Source: CAJGBR01 sp045637425 (GTDB lineage Bacteria; Bacteroidota; Bacteroidia; Bacteroidales; Rikenellaceae). From it: DNA of 57,331 nucleotides. Shown here in pieces: positions 9,765-17,778 of the stretch (position 1 is the first letter of the stretch; every line of letters begins with the position of its first letter). Under the pieces are notes generated by a model. It searched no databases. It saw only the letters and a list, made by a program, of their open reading frames with translations, and was not told where the DNA came from. Position numbers and translations under genes: made by a program. The DNA lies in NCBI GenBank assembly GCA_045637425.1, contig JAZTZL010000031.1, forward strand, positions 1 to 57,331, read 5' to 3'.

Positions 9765-9780
9765 CTAATGATGCAATTAT
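9647..9780. repeat. Direct repeat, copy A (hmuY 5' end and intergenic)
   Basis: This stretch matches 10373-10506 at a fixed offset of 726 bases with only about three base changes by eye. It covers the 5' part of hmuY, its upstream gap and the edge of the calycin gene stop. Confidence 0.9.
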
Positions 9781-10257
9781 TTATTTTTTCAGATATATAA
9801 TCACATTTATTGCAGACGGCAACGAACCTGATTTAACAAGCAAAACAAACTGTGCTTCACCTTTGGAATACAAACCTTGAATTGAAGCTGTATATATTAC
9901 ACCATTATTGTTAAACCCAAAATCCGATCCATAAAACAGAGCCGTTCTATCATTGACACCATCAACTTTGCAACTAGGGATTTCGAAAGATGGCATAGCA
10001 TATTGTCCTGAACCAAAGCCCTCGATTGCAACCTTTATCGAATTTTCATTTATTGTTGTAATCGTAGCAGTTGTAGAATATCTGCCAACTTTTTTTGGCT
10101 CTTTATCTTTACCCATATCAATAGACACTTCCGCTGAACCTTTGTAATTTCCAGTTAATCCCCCAGCCGTAATAACCTCTTTATCTTCATTACTACAAGA
10201 GACAAAACTCACAGCCATTGCAAGCATTGCTACAAATAATACAAAAAACGTCTTCAT
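9781..10257 (-). CDS. Calycin-like lipoprotein, copy 1
   Basis: 158 residues with a lipoprotein signal (MAVSFVSC, Cys21). The mature part resembles the calycin-like (lipocalin-type beta-barrel) proteins often found beside HmuY and TonB genes in Bacteroidales: a start of GLTGNYKGSAEVSIDMG, a centre YAMPSFEIPSCKVDG and a strand-rich end. A paralogue of the same length lies at 10503-10979, clearly alike in signal peptide, DMG-DKEP segment and MPSFEIP segment. It has its own promoter. Function is unproven; a role in ligand capture at the surface is inference from context. Confidence 0.7.
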   Translation of the reverse strand: MKTFFVLFVAMLAMAVSFVSCSNEDKEVITAGGLTGNYKGSAEVSIDMGKDKEPKKVGRYSTTATITTINENSIKVAIEGFGSGQYAMPSFEIPSCKVDGVNDRTALFYGSDFGFNNNGVIYTASIQGLYSKGEAQFVLLVKSGSLPSAINVIIYLKK

Positions 10258-10291
10258 ACCTCATCAATATTTTAGTTGTTAAAAAACTTCG

Positions 10292-10323
10292 CAAAGTTAC
10301 GAACATTAATGTAATAAAACAAT
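10292..10323 (-). promoter_or_regulatory. Promoter of calycin copy 1
   Basis: On the minus strand ATTG, 20 bases, then TAACTTTG followed by C: a full -33/-7 pair, about 35 bases before the start codon. The arrangement is the same as at the paralogue's promoter. Confidence 0.65.
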
Positions 10324-10372
10324 ACACCTTTTACACTTTCAGTTATATGCATATATCTGATTGTATTCCCTA

Positions 10373-10506
10373 CGTTTTTATCGTTTTCGGTTATTGGATC
10401 GTCATACAAATCATCAAACAAGCCATTACACGAAGAGAGTGATAACAATATCACTCCCCTCAACAAAATTCTATGTAATGACAATTTCACCTAACGATGC
10501 AATTAT
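10373..10506. repeat. Direct repeat, copy B (truncated hmuY)
   Basis: Near-identical partner of 9647-9780. The match stops abruptly at 10373, inside what would be codon 40 of hmuY; sequence beyond is unrelated and holds the promoter of calycin copy 1. Confidence 0.9.
10374..10490 (-). pseudogene. Truncated second copy of hmuY
   Basis: Codons 1-39 are those of the intact hmuY, from MKLSLHRILL through DPITENDKN including the lipobox. After that the frame reads unrelated sequence and stops at 10272, so a 72-residue peptide with lipoprotein signal but no HmuY fold is the most that could be made. It lies 12 bases after calycin copy 2, mirroring the order calycin-hmuY of the intact unit. It is best read as the remnant left by tandem duplication and deletion. 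Confidence 0.85.
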
Positions 10507-10979
10507 TTCTTATTCAAAGACATATTCACACCGATTGCAAACGGCATCTTTCCTGGTGTGATAAGCAACATAAGTTGAACTTCGCCATTTGTATATATGC
10601 CCTGCATTGAACCAGAATAGACTACATTATTGTTTGTAAATTCAAAATCTACACCTTGCAACAGCGCCATTTTTTCACTAACACCATCAACTCTGCAGAT
10701 AGGTATTTCGAAAGACGGCATAGTGTAGTGTCCTGAGCCAAATCCTTCGACAGATATCTTTACTGAACTTTCATTTGTTGCAGTAATCGTAACATTTGTA
10801 GCATATTCACCAACGTTTTGTGGTTCTTTGTCTTCGCCCATATCTACAGACATAGTTGCTGTACCTTCGTAATTTCCAGCCACGATATCAGCGGTAACAT
10901 CATTATCTTCGTTACTACAAGAAACAAAGCTCACAGCCATTGCAAGCATTGCTACAATTGAAACCAAAAATTTTCTCAT
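10503..10979 (-). CDS. Calycin-like lipoprotein, copy 2
   Basis: 158 residues, paralogue of the 9781-10257 product. Cys21 lipobox MAVSFVSC, then VAGNYEGTATMSVDMGED, YTMPSFEIPICRVDG and FGSGH are shared with small substitutions throughout. The two copies have diverged in coding sequence while the neighbouring hmuY fragments remain nearly identical. It is first in the minus-strand run leading through hmuY and the TonB receptor and has its own promoter. Confidence 0.7.
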   Translation of the reverse strand: MRKFLVSIVAMLAMAVSFVSCSNEDNDVTADIVAGNYEGTATMSVDMGEDKEPQNVGEYATNVTITATNESSVKISVEGFGSGHYTMPSFEIPICRVDGVSEKMALLQGVDFEFTNNNVVYSGSMQGIYTNGEVQLMLLITPGKMPFAIGVNMSLNKK

Positions 10980-11016
10980 ACTTCATTAATGTTTTAGTTG
11001 TTTAAAAAAAATCGCA

Positions 11017-11048
11017 CAAATTTACAAACATTATTTTGTATAAACAAT
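11017..11048 (-). promoter_or_regulatory. Promoter of calycin copy 2
   Basis: On the minus strand ATTG, a 20-base spacer, then TAAATTTG, about 38 bases before the start codon; same architecture as the copy 1 promoter. Confidence 0.6.
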
Positions 11049-11062
11049 ACATCTTTTTATAC

Positions 11063-12340
11063 TTAATGTAAATTTTGCTCTTTCATTACAATTCGCAGTG
11101 TTCTGCGAGTTCGCTGCACAAGGAAAGCATCTTCGCTATCCGCGTATTTTGAGAACAAATTTTGGTCATACCCTCTGATTGTGAGTAGCTTCATATTGCT
11201 ATTGTAAGCCACCTTATACTCCGTACTGAGTTGATCAATCAGTCGGTCCAAATGGCGCGATTTGTCAACACAAACAGTCAGACTCACTGCCGAACTCTGA
11301 ATCATATTTATTTTGATTCGATACTGTCCCATCTGCGAGAATATTTCAGAGAGATTATCCTCCAATACAAATGATAGGTCATTAGGACGAATCGAGATCA
11401 ACACCTGATTGTGTTTTAGAATCAGTATCGGCACATCAATTCTGTCCTTAGCCTCTGCACATATCACACTACCTTCCTCATCTGGGTGTGCAAACGGTTT
11501 GACATAGAGCGGAATATTATTATTCTGCAACGGTTTGATAGTCTTCGGGTGAATTACCTGCGCTCCGCTATGTGACAATTCGACAGCCTCGAGATAGCTG
11601 AGTACTGAAATCTTTACTGTATTGTCAAAGTATTTCGGATCGGCGTTCAGTATCCCCGGCACATCTTTCCAGATTGTAACCGACTCGGCTCCCAGAATGC
11701 TTGCCACCACTGCAGCAGAGTAGTCTGACCCCTCGCGCCCCAGCGTAGTCGTATCACCGGCAGAGTTTGCTCCGATAAAGCCCTGACCTATGATTACTTT
11801 GCTATCGTGCATAACGAATTCCACACTCAGTCGTCGCGCAGTCTGTTCGAAATTTACACCTGCCTCGCGGAAACGGCTATCGGTAACCAGCAACTTGCGC
11901 ATATCAACCCAATGGTTTTCTACACCTCCGTTGAGATTAAGATAGTTAGAGATGATTATTGTCGAAAACAATTCTCCAAACGAAACGATTTTGTCATAGA
12001 ATTTATCGAAATCATCACGTTCAGTACATTGGCCGATTATCATCTCCATCTCCTCGGCGAGGAATTGCAACGCCTGTTTCGCCTTTTGTTGCTGAGTTTC
12101 GGAGAAGAGTTTTTCAATTATCTGGTTGTGATAATCCACCACCTCGCACCAACGCTCGTGAGCCTGCTGGTTGCGATTGGCCATAAACGCTTCGTGCACT
12201 CGCTCCAGGGCATTTGTAGTCTTGCCCATAGCCGAGATAATCACAAAGATACGGTCTGAACTGTTTCTCAGAATCGACGCTATATTTTTTACACCTTCAG
12301 CATCTTTGACCGATGCTCCTCCGAACTTGTAGACTTTCAT
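11063..12340 (-). CDS. Aspartokinase, monofunctional
   Basis: 425 residues. The N-terminus MKVYKFGGASVKD is the amino-acid kinase signature. FVIISAMGKTTNAL, the aspartate-binding FGELFSTIIIS and TTTLGREGSDYSAA (about residues 198-211) complete the kinase domain. A C-terminal region from about residue 300 looks like ACT regulatory domains. The enzyme phosphorylates aspartate, the first step to lysine, threonine and methionine. No homoserine dehydrogenase domain is fused. The ATG lies one base after the stop of the riboflavin kinase-SAHH gene, so the two are cotranscribed, linking aspartate-family synthesis to the methyl cycle. Confidence 0.92.
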   Translation of the reverse strand: MKVYKFGGASVKDAEGVKNIASILRNSSDRIFVIISAMGKTTNALERVHEAFMANRNQQAHERWCEVVDYHNQIIEKLFSETQQQKAKQALQFLAEEMEMIIGQCTERDDFDKFYDKIVSFGELFSTIIISNYLNLNGGVENHWVDMRKLLVTDSRFREAGVNFEQTARRLSVEFVMHDSKVIIGQGFIGANSAGDTTTLGREGSDYSAAVVASILGAESVTIWKDVPGILNADPKYFDNTVKISVLSYLEAVELSHSGAQVIHPKTIKPLQNNNIPLYVKPFAHPDEEGSVICAEAKDRIDVPILILKHNQVLISIRPNDLSFVLEDNLSEIFSQMGQYRIKINMIQSSAVSLTVCVDKSRHLDRLIDQLSTEYKVAYNSNMKLLTIRGYDQNLFSKYADSEDAFLVQRTRRTLRIVMKEQNLH

Positions 12341-12341
12341 T

Positions 12342-14111
12342 TTAGTATCTGTAATGGTCAGCTTTGAACGGTCCCTCTACGGGTACTCCGAGATAATCAG
12401 CCTGCTTTTGAGTAAGGGTAGTCAATTCAACGCCCAATTTTTCAAGGTGCAGTCTTGCTACCTCTTCGTCCAACTCCTTAGGCAATCTGTAAACACCTAC
12501 TTCGCGACGGTTCTGCCACAAGTCGAGTTGTGCCAACACTTGGTTAGTAAATGAATTACTCATAACAAACGACGGGTGTCCCGTAGCACAACCGAGGTTC
12601 ACCAGACGACCTTCTGCCAAGATAAAGATAGAGTGTCCGTCGCTGAATGTGTATTTATCAACCTGAGGTTTGATTTCCTGTTTAGTAATGCCCGGATATG
12701 CGTTAAGTTCAGCCATTTGGATTTCGTTATCGAAGTGACCGATGTTGCAGACAATCGCTTGATCCTTCATTGCAGCCATATGTTCGGCAGTAATGATATC
12801 GCAGTTTCCTGTCGTAGTAACATAGACATTACCCTCAGCCAGACAGTTTTCTAGTCGTTTCACTTCGAATCCCTCCATAGCAGCCTGCAGCGCACATATC
12901 GGGTCAATTTCTGTTACAACAACTCGTGCGCCGTAAGCTCTCATACTGCGAGCACAACCTTTACCCACGTCGCCGTATCCACAGACTACGACCACTTTAC
13001 CTGCAATCATCACGTCTGTAGCACGCTTAATACCGTCTGCCAAAGATTCTCTACAGCCATAAAGGTTATCGAACTTGCTCTTTGTAACCGAGTCATTCAC
13101 ATTGATAGCAGGAATCATCAACTCGCCACGTTCTGCCATTTGGTAGAGTCGGTGAACTCCCGTAGTAGTTTCTTCTGAAACACCAACCCATTCTTCCACT
13201 GTACGGTGCCATTTTTGTGGGTCTTCAGCCAACAATGCCTTGAGCGTATCCTTAATCACACTCTCTTCGTGGCTTGATGCAGGTTCATTGATCCACTGCG
13301 AACCATTTTCTGCTTGAAAGCCCTTATGGATAAGCAACGTAGCATCGCCACCATCGTCTACGATAAGTTGTGGTCCCTTGCCTCCGGGGAAGCTCAAAGC
13401 CTGAGCCGTACACCACCAATATTCCTCAAGGGTTTCGCCCTTCCACGCAAAGACGGGTACCCCCGCAGCAGCAATTGCCGCAGCAGCGTGGTCTTGAGTC
13501 GAGAAGATATTGCAACTGCACCAGCGCACATCAGCACCGAGTTCAACGAGAGTTTCAATCAGTACTGCAGTCTGAATAGTCATATGCAACGAGCCCATAA
13601 TGCGCACTCCATTGAGTGGTTTTTGACCTTCATATTTTTTGCGTACTGCCATCAATCCTGGCATTTCGTGTTCAGAGATTTCGATTTCGCGTCGACCAAA
13701 TTCAGCCAACGACATATCAGCCACCTTGTATGGCAATGTGTTGTTCAAGAACATATTATCTATTATTTTTCTGATTATTGATTCATCATTTGCGATTGCA
13801 TTTTTCAATTGTTCGAGGCTATCGAATTTACGTTCTTCGCGAATGAACTTAATTAATTCGATGTTTGCTTGATAGTCATAAATATCTTCGTCGAAATCGA
13901 ACAAGTGAGCCTCGACCACTACGCCGCGCTGGTCGTTGATAGTCGGTCTTACACCGACATTAATCATAGCGTAATGTTTTGAGTTATTGACAGTAACAAT
14001 TCCGAACCAGACTCCCGAAGGCGGTGTATTGTCGCATTGGATATTTGCAGTAGGGAATCCTAATTGATGACCTATTTTGTTCCCTTGTTTGATAATACCA
14101 TCGAATTGCAT
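12342..14111 (-). CDS. ahcY: Fusion of riboflavin kinase domain and S-adenosylhomocysteine hydrolase
   Basis: 589 residues in one frame without stop. Residues 1-117 form a riboflavin kinase domain: GNKIGHQLGFPTANI with the PTAN motif at 20-23, INVGVRPTI, VEAHLFDF (Glu67, probable catalytic acid/base) and the IREERKFDSLEQL tail. From about residue 120 a full 470-residue adenosylhomocysteinase follows: KVADMSLAEFGRREIE, NIFSTQDHAAAAIA, the NAD loop VCGYGDVGKG and the C-terminal KADHYRY. The first domain would make FMN; the second splits SAH to adenosine and homocysteine. The start is the ATG at 14109-14111: the longer frame begins with TTG inside the promoter -7 box. An internal Met120 might also start SAHH alone. 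The symbol refers to the SAHH part. Confidence 0.9.
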   Translation of the reverse strand: MQFDGIIKQGNKIGHQLGFPTANIQCDNTPPSGVWFGIVTVNNSKHYAMINVGVRPTINDQRGVVVEAHLFDFDEDIYDYQANIELIKFIREERKFDSLEQLKNAIANDESIIRKIIDNMFLNNTLPYKVADMSLAEFGRREIEISEHEMPGLMAVRKKYEGQKPLNGVRIMGSLHMTIQTAVLIETLVELGADVRWCSCNIFSTQDHAAAAIAAAGVPVFAWKGETLEEYWWCTAQALSFPGGKGPQLIVDDGGDATLLIHKGFQAENGSQWINEPASSHEESVIKDTLKALLAEDPQKWHRTVEEWVGVSEETTTGVHRLYQMAERGELMIPAINVNDSVTKSKFDNLYGCRESLADGIKRATDVMIAGKVVVVCGYGDVGKGCARSMRAYGARVVVTEIDPICALQAAMEGFEVKRLENCLAEGNVYVTTTGNCDIITAEHMAAMKDQAIVCNIGHFDNEIQMAELNAYPGITKQEIKPQVDKYTFSDGHSIFILAEGRLVNLGCATGHPSFVMSNSFTNQVLAQLDLWQNRREVGVYRLPKELDEEVARLHLEKLGVELTTLTQKQADYLGVPVEGPFKADHYRY

Positions 14112-14135
14112 CACTGTCGCTTGAAAAATATACCG

Positions 14136-14143
14136 CAAAGATA
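14136..14143 (-). promoter_or_regulatory. -7 box of the riboflavin kinase-SAHH/aspartokinase operon
   Basis: TATCTTTG followed by C on the minus strand, 24 bases before the ATG at 14111. Its TTG is the apparent start of the longer reading frame, which argues against that start. A -33 element is not clear. The short leader leaves no room for a SAM or SAH riboswitch. Confidence 0.65.
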
Positions 14144-14218
14144 GACAAAATTAAATTATCATCTTTCTCCGCCACATAATTTTATTAATAATTACCCAAA
14201 GACCCAGAGTGTTGATAA

Positions 14219-14452
14219 GAGGAACATCGAGATGAAATTATAGAGCTTGATAATATCCATGATGATAGCAAGCGTATCGGAGAAGAGGTGACTGAGCTGT
14301 TAGAGTATAAGCCTGAAGAGTTGTATATTCGACGTCTTATACGCCCCAATATGCACTTAAGTAATCATCGCCGATATGCCGACTATACCACTGCCACGCA
14401 CCAATGCTGGGGCAACACTGCTCGCGCACATACCAAGAACACTTACCTTTAC
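14219..14452 (+). pseudogene. Remnant of IS66 transposase (tnpC)
   Basis: The frame from 14219 reads IGEEVTELLEYKPEELYIRR followed by LIRPNM, typical of the IS66 transposase before its catalytic core. After about 14352 the similarity jumps frame: NAGATLLAHI is seen near 14402-14431, then in a third frame YQEHLPL up to 14452. The gene is frameshifted and lacks both ends. The stretch 14139-14218 before it holds only the operon promoter and A+T-rich sequence with no feature I recognise. Confidence 0.75.
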
Positions 14453-14453
14453 A

Positions 14454-14700
14454 ATAAGTATCCGCTGAAGTACATCTTTTATCTTAATGCTTAGTTTTTT
14501 ATCTTTGCGATATAATTTAGATGTAAAAATGTTATTATGGTAGAGAATCGCAAATCACGTATGAGTAAGGATGAGGCCTATTCATTAATCGAGGAGTATT
14601 TTTCGAGTGGTGAGCTGCCGAGTGTTTTTTATCGTCGCGTGGGTATTAGTGACAAGCAGTTTTATGCTTGGCGTCAGCGCTATTTACGTGACCATCCATG
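14454..14700 (+). mobile_element. Left-end fragment of an IS66-family element
   Basis: Starts with TAAGTATCCGCTGAAG after one base, the same terminal sequence as the element at 57192 (there GTAAG; IS66 ends begin with GTAA). It differs from that copy at only five of 140 aligned bases by eye. It abuts the tnpC remnant on its left and the broken BspA-type gene on its right, and contains a TATCTTTG promoter box at 14500-14507. Confidence 0.8.
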
Positions 14701-14701
14701 A
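14537..14701 (+). pseudogene. Truncated IS66 TnpA-like protein
   Basis: 54 codons beginning MVENRKSRMSKDEAYSLIEE and ending with a stop at the junction with the lipoprotein remnant. Sequence ISDKQFYAWRQRYL is the helix-turn-helix core of the small first protein of Bacteroidota IS66 elements, which is normally about twice this length. The coding frame is cut at the element's broken right side. Confidence 0.75.
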
Positions 14702-14873
14702 TATTAAATAACTCGGTATTAAAAGGCATCTCAATAGAGCTATCTTTCGAGGTGTACCAGATTTCACTTTCAGATTGCGGCATTTCTGGATCGCCTTCAA
14801 AATCATCACTTTTCGAACACGATGTTGTACACAACATTGCGGCTGCAGCCAAAAAAGAAAAGAATTTTTTCAT
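14699..14873 (-). pseudogene. Truncated BspA-type surface lipoprotein
   Basis: About 58 native codons: a lipoprotein leader (MKKFFSFLAAAAMLCTTSC) and then SESEIWYTSKDSS and PFNTELFNI, resembling the N-terminal EIWYTS segment of leucine-rich-repeat BspA-like proteins. The frame then runs into the IS66 fragment and stops at 14646, so the whole repeat region is missing. Its own promoter is intact, so a short lipopeptide could still be made. Confidence 0.65.
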
Positions 14874-14909
14874 TTTGCTGAATTAAGTTTTTGAGTTATT
14901 ATTTTGTTG

Positions 14910-14917
14910 CAAATATA
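14910..14917 (-). promoter_or_regulatory. -7 box of the broken lipoprotein gene
   Basis: TATATTTG followed by C on the minus strand, 36 bases before the start codon of the truncated lipoprotein. Confidence 0.5.
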
Positions 14918-15001
14918 TAACTTTTACTCTGTATGTTAAAATCGAATAAATTCAAAAACACAAATATTTTCGCTGTTATTTTTAGTACTTTGGAAAATTG
15001 T

Positions 15002-15009
15002 TACCTTTG
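15002..15009 (+). promoter_or_regulatory. -7 box of the polysaccharide operon
   Basis: TACCTTTG 22 bases before the flippase ATG. It would drive the three overlapping genes that follow. A -33 match is poor (TTTT at 19 bases). Confidence 0.5.
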
Positions 15010-15031
15010 TATTGTTATTGGCAACTAGGTA

Positions 15032-16540
15032 ATGATGAGCAAAAACTCGAATATAGCACACAGTGATACCCTCAAGGATAATTCGTACGAAAAAACATTG
15101 AAGTCGAATTTCCTCTTTGGCGGTATTAAATTATTCCAAGTAGCCCTGTCCGTAATCAAAATCAAAATCGTTGCAGTAATTCTTGGACCAACAGGTATGG
15201 GATTGCAGTCGCTAATGACCTCAACACTCGCATCTCTGTTCCAATTCACTACGTTCGGTATTTTCCAAAGTTCAGTACGAGATATTTCGTTCAACTCGCA
15301 ACGATCAGCAAACAAGACTGCAGATATAATCAAGACGCTGAACTCACTGGCTCTGGGTACGGGGTTGCTCGGAGTCATTGTCTGTGCCACATTTGCTACA
15401 CCGCTCAGTAAGTTCGTGTTCGGCAACGAAAATTTCGGCTCAGCATTCTGGCTGCTCGGAGTCGCACTGATGTTCGAGTCGCTATACAATGCCAAAATTG
15501 CCACGCTACAAGGACTGCGGAAACTAAAACCGCTGGCAAAGGCTACGGTCGGAGGCGCTGCCGTTGGATTAGTACTCTCAATTCCGCTATACATTCAGTT
15601 CAAGGAGCACTCTATACCATTCGTACTTGCTCTGAATGCTGCTGTCATATTCCTATTCTACCACCTATGCAGCCGTAGCTTTTCAAACATTGCTCCTTCA
15701 AGCTTTATCGCACTGAACAAACTAAAGGAGTTGGGTACACCGATTATCAAACTCGGTGCAGTCCTGATGTGCAGTAACGGAATAATGACCATTTATTCTT
15801 TGGCGCTGAATTCGTTCATCAATCGCGTGGGTTCAATGTCAGACGTTGGACTCTACAACGGTGCGGTTACCTGCACATATGGTAATATCATCGTCCTAGT
15901 GTCAATTCTTTCGGCTGATTTCTACCCTCGACTCTCTGCCTGCATTGATAACAAAACGCAATTTCACAATGTAATCAATCAACAACTTGAGTTATTATTG
16001 CTGATTGCAGCACCGCTAATATCTCTGCTGATTATCTTCCCTAAATTCGTGGTCGATGTACTGTTATCAAGCGAATACCATTCCATAATCTCGATGATTA
16101 GCCTGATGGCTCTATCACTGATATTCAGAATTATATGGCACACATTTTCATTTGTAATTCTGGCTCACGGCCATCGCAAAACATACTTTTGGTTTGATGC
16201 GATACTGGGCAACGGACTTGTTTTTGTAATGAATTTGATTGCGTATAACCTTTGGGGACTAGACGGACTGGCTTACTCGTACATCTGCGGAGCTATCCTA
16301 ATGGTAACCGTACTCGCAATTCTGATGCACAAAAAATATGAATTACAACTCAATCGCAATGTTCAATGGCTTGCATTATTGGCCATTGTAGCTGTTTGTG
16401 CAGAATACATTCTAAAACAGGCAGCGGATAAAATCACAGTAATACCTTCCGTTGTACTGCTGATTATTATCTCGTTGTTCGCACTTGTAGCACTCAATCG
16501 CAAAGTACAATTCGTCAAACTTAAATCCGACAAGCAATGA
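15032..16540 (+). CDS. Wzx-type polysaccharide flippase
   Basis: 502 residues with 12-14 hydrophobic helices. The N-terminal KSNFLFGGIKLFQVALSVIK and the loop VILGPTGMGLQSLM are typical of O-antigen/capsule translocases of the MOP superfamily. It moves lipid-linked repeat units across the inner membrane. The stop overlaps the start of the next gene by four bases. Two adjacent ATGs (15032 and 15035) are possible starts. Confidence 0.85.
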   Translation: MMSKNSNIAHSDTLKDNSYEKTLKSNFLFGGIKLFQVALSVIKIKIVAVILGPTGMGLQSLMTSTLASLFQFTTFGIFQSSVRDISFNSQRSANKTADIIKTLNSLALGTGLLGVIVCATFATPLSKFVFGNENFGSAFWLLGVALMFESLYNAKIATLQGLRKLKPLAKATVGGAAVGLVLSIPLYIQFKEHSIPFVLALNAAVIFLFYHLCSRSFSNIAPSSFIALNKLKELGTPIIKLGAVLMCSNGIMTIYSLALNSFINRVGSMSDVGLYNGAVTCTYGNIIVLVSILSADFYPRLSACIDNKTQFHNVINQQLELLLLIAAPLISLLIIFPKFVVDVLLSSEYHSIISMISLMALSLIFRIIWHTFSFVILAHGHRKTYFWFDAILGNGLVFVMNLIAYNLWGLDGLAYSYICGAILMVTVLAILMHKKYELQLNRNVQWLALLAIVAVCAEYILKQAADKITVIPSVVLLIIISLFALVALNRKVQFVKLKSDKQ

Positions 16541-17778
16541 CCGAATTTTCTACACGTGTAAAAAATTTTCCAGTAAGATTGTTGCTCGGATTTCTGCTCA
16601 CAACCGAGTTGCTGTTCTTCGTGGCACCTCAGCAGTGGCAGGTAGACAACTATATATGTGTAGCGCTATATCTTGCGTTGATGAATGTCGCATTATGGGT
16701 AGGATATGCTCGAGGGGTGAAATCACATCGAATGCTTTTCTCGCAAGATAAAGTCGATTTGCAAGTAGTCAAGTGGTTGATTGTCATTGCGCTGCCGATG
16801 ATGATGGTGCAACTCTATTGGGCATTCGGCACACTGAATATTACCTCTATTTACGCTTCGGTTCAGCAGGGAATTACCGACTCTGGCGCAGCTTACAGCG
16901 CAAGAAAATCGGACGTAAATCTTACGCTCTACGCGATAAATTCGATAATGTCGCCCGTGATATTTTGTGCATTTGCGTTGGGTGCGTGTTTTTTCAGACG
17001 ACTGCCGAAAAAATACCGACTCATCTTGCTGGCGCTGATTGCAATGGAACTCTCGAAATGGCTCGCCATTGGCGTCAGAAAAGGAGTTATGGATATGATT
17101 ATCACCCTGTTGGCTGGCTATGTTGCGGGTAATTACCAACTGCTCGAGAACAAACGCAAACTTGTCCGTGCTGTCATTGTAATGGGCTGTGTCGCTTCCA
17201 CCTTCATTGCCTACTTTCTAATAAGTAACCTATCTCGCTACTCGCAGGAATCATTCGCTATGGCAGCTGCAAACTACACACCTACAGGCATATATGCACA
17301 TCTGCCATCGTGGTTGCTATTCCCCATTTACTCCATTAGCGGCTATCTGTGCCAGGGCTACTACGCGTTGGCTAAGGCGCTGGAAGTTGGGTTTATCCAG
17401 CCCGACCTATTAGCAACAAATTTTTTCACAGTGAACGTAGCCGAACGCTTCGGAATAAACCCGCTGGAAAATAGTTATATGGATATTTTGCAGAGTCGAT
17501 TCGGGATAGATACATTCTCGAATTGGCACTCGATATATGTCTGGTTAGCAAATGGTTTTACCTTTGCGGGAGTGCCGCTGTTCATCTATGCTGTGGGTTA
17601 TCTTTTCGGACAGTCGTGGATTTTGTCAATCCGTAAAAATGCACTACGGGCAGTCCCGATGTTTGTGATTCTCGCACAGATGATATTCTATTTCTTCGCA
17701 AATAACCAGATTTTTTCGTTTTCATTCCCGACAATTATCATATTAATGCTGCTATATTTCAGTAAGATAAGACTATGA
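16537..17778 (+). CDS. Wzy-type O-antigen/capsule polymerase candidate
   Basis: 413 residues, about ten to twelve hydrophobic helices with a larger periplasmic loop after residue 230 (SNLSRYSQESFAM through the NPLENSYMDI region). Wzy proteins share little sequence, so the call rests on topology, length and position between a flippase and a glycosyltransferase, with ATGA overlaps on both sides. Its expected role is joining repeat units on the periplasmic face. Confidence 0.7.
   Translation: MTEFSTRVKNFPVRLLLGFLLTTELLFFVAPQQWQVDNYICVALYLALMNVALWVGYARGVKSHRMLFSQDKVDLQVVKWLIVIALPMMMVQLYWAFGTLNITSIYASVQQGITDSGAAYSARKSDVNLTLYAINSIMSPVIFCAFALGACFFRRLPKKYRLILLALIAMELSKWLAIGVRKGVMDMIITLLAGYVAGNYQLLENKRKLVRAVIVMGCVASTFIAYFLISNLSRYSQESFAMAAANYTPTGIYAHLPSWLLFPIYSISGYLCQGYYALAKALEVGFIQPDLLATNFFTVNVAERFGINPLENSYMDILQSRFGIDTFSNWHSIYVWLANGFTFAGVPLFIYAVGYLFGQSWILSIRKNALRAVPMFVILAQMIFYFFANNQIFSFSFPTIIILMLLYFSKIRL

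Noticed and set aside
14109..14138. Longer N-terminus for the riboflavin kinase-SAHH protein
   Set aside because: It would begin with TTG inside the -7 promoter box; the ATG at 14111 matches the start of the kinase domain.
14112..14218. SAM or SAH riboswitch before the SAHH gene
   Set aside because: The promoter box lies 24 bases before the ATG, so the leader is too short; no conserved aptamer sequence was seen upstream.
14439..14453. ACTTAC near 14441 as an IS66 right end
   Set aside because: Apart from the six bases it does not match the complement of the element's left terminal repeat, and the bases are explained as tnpC coding (EHLPL).
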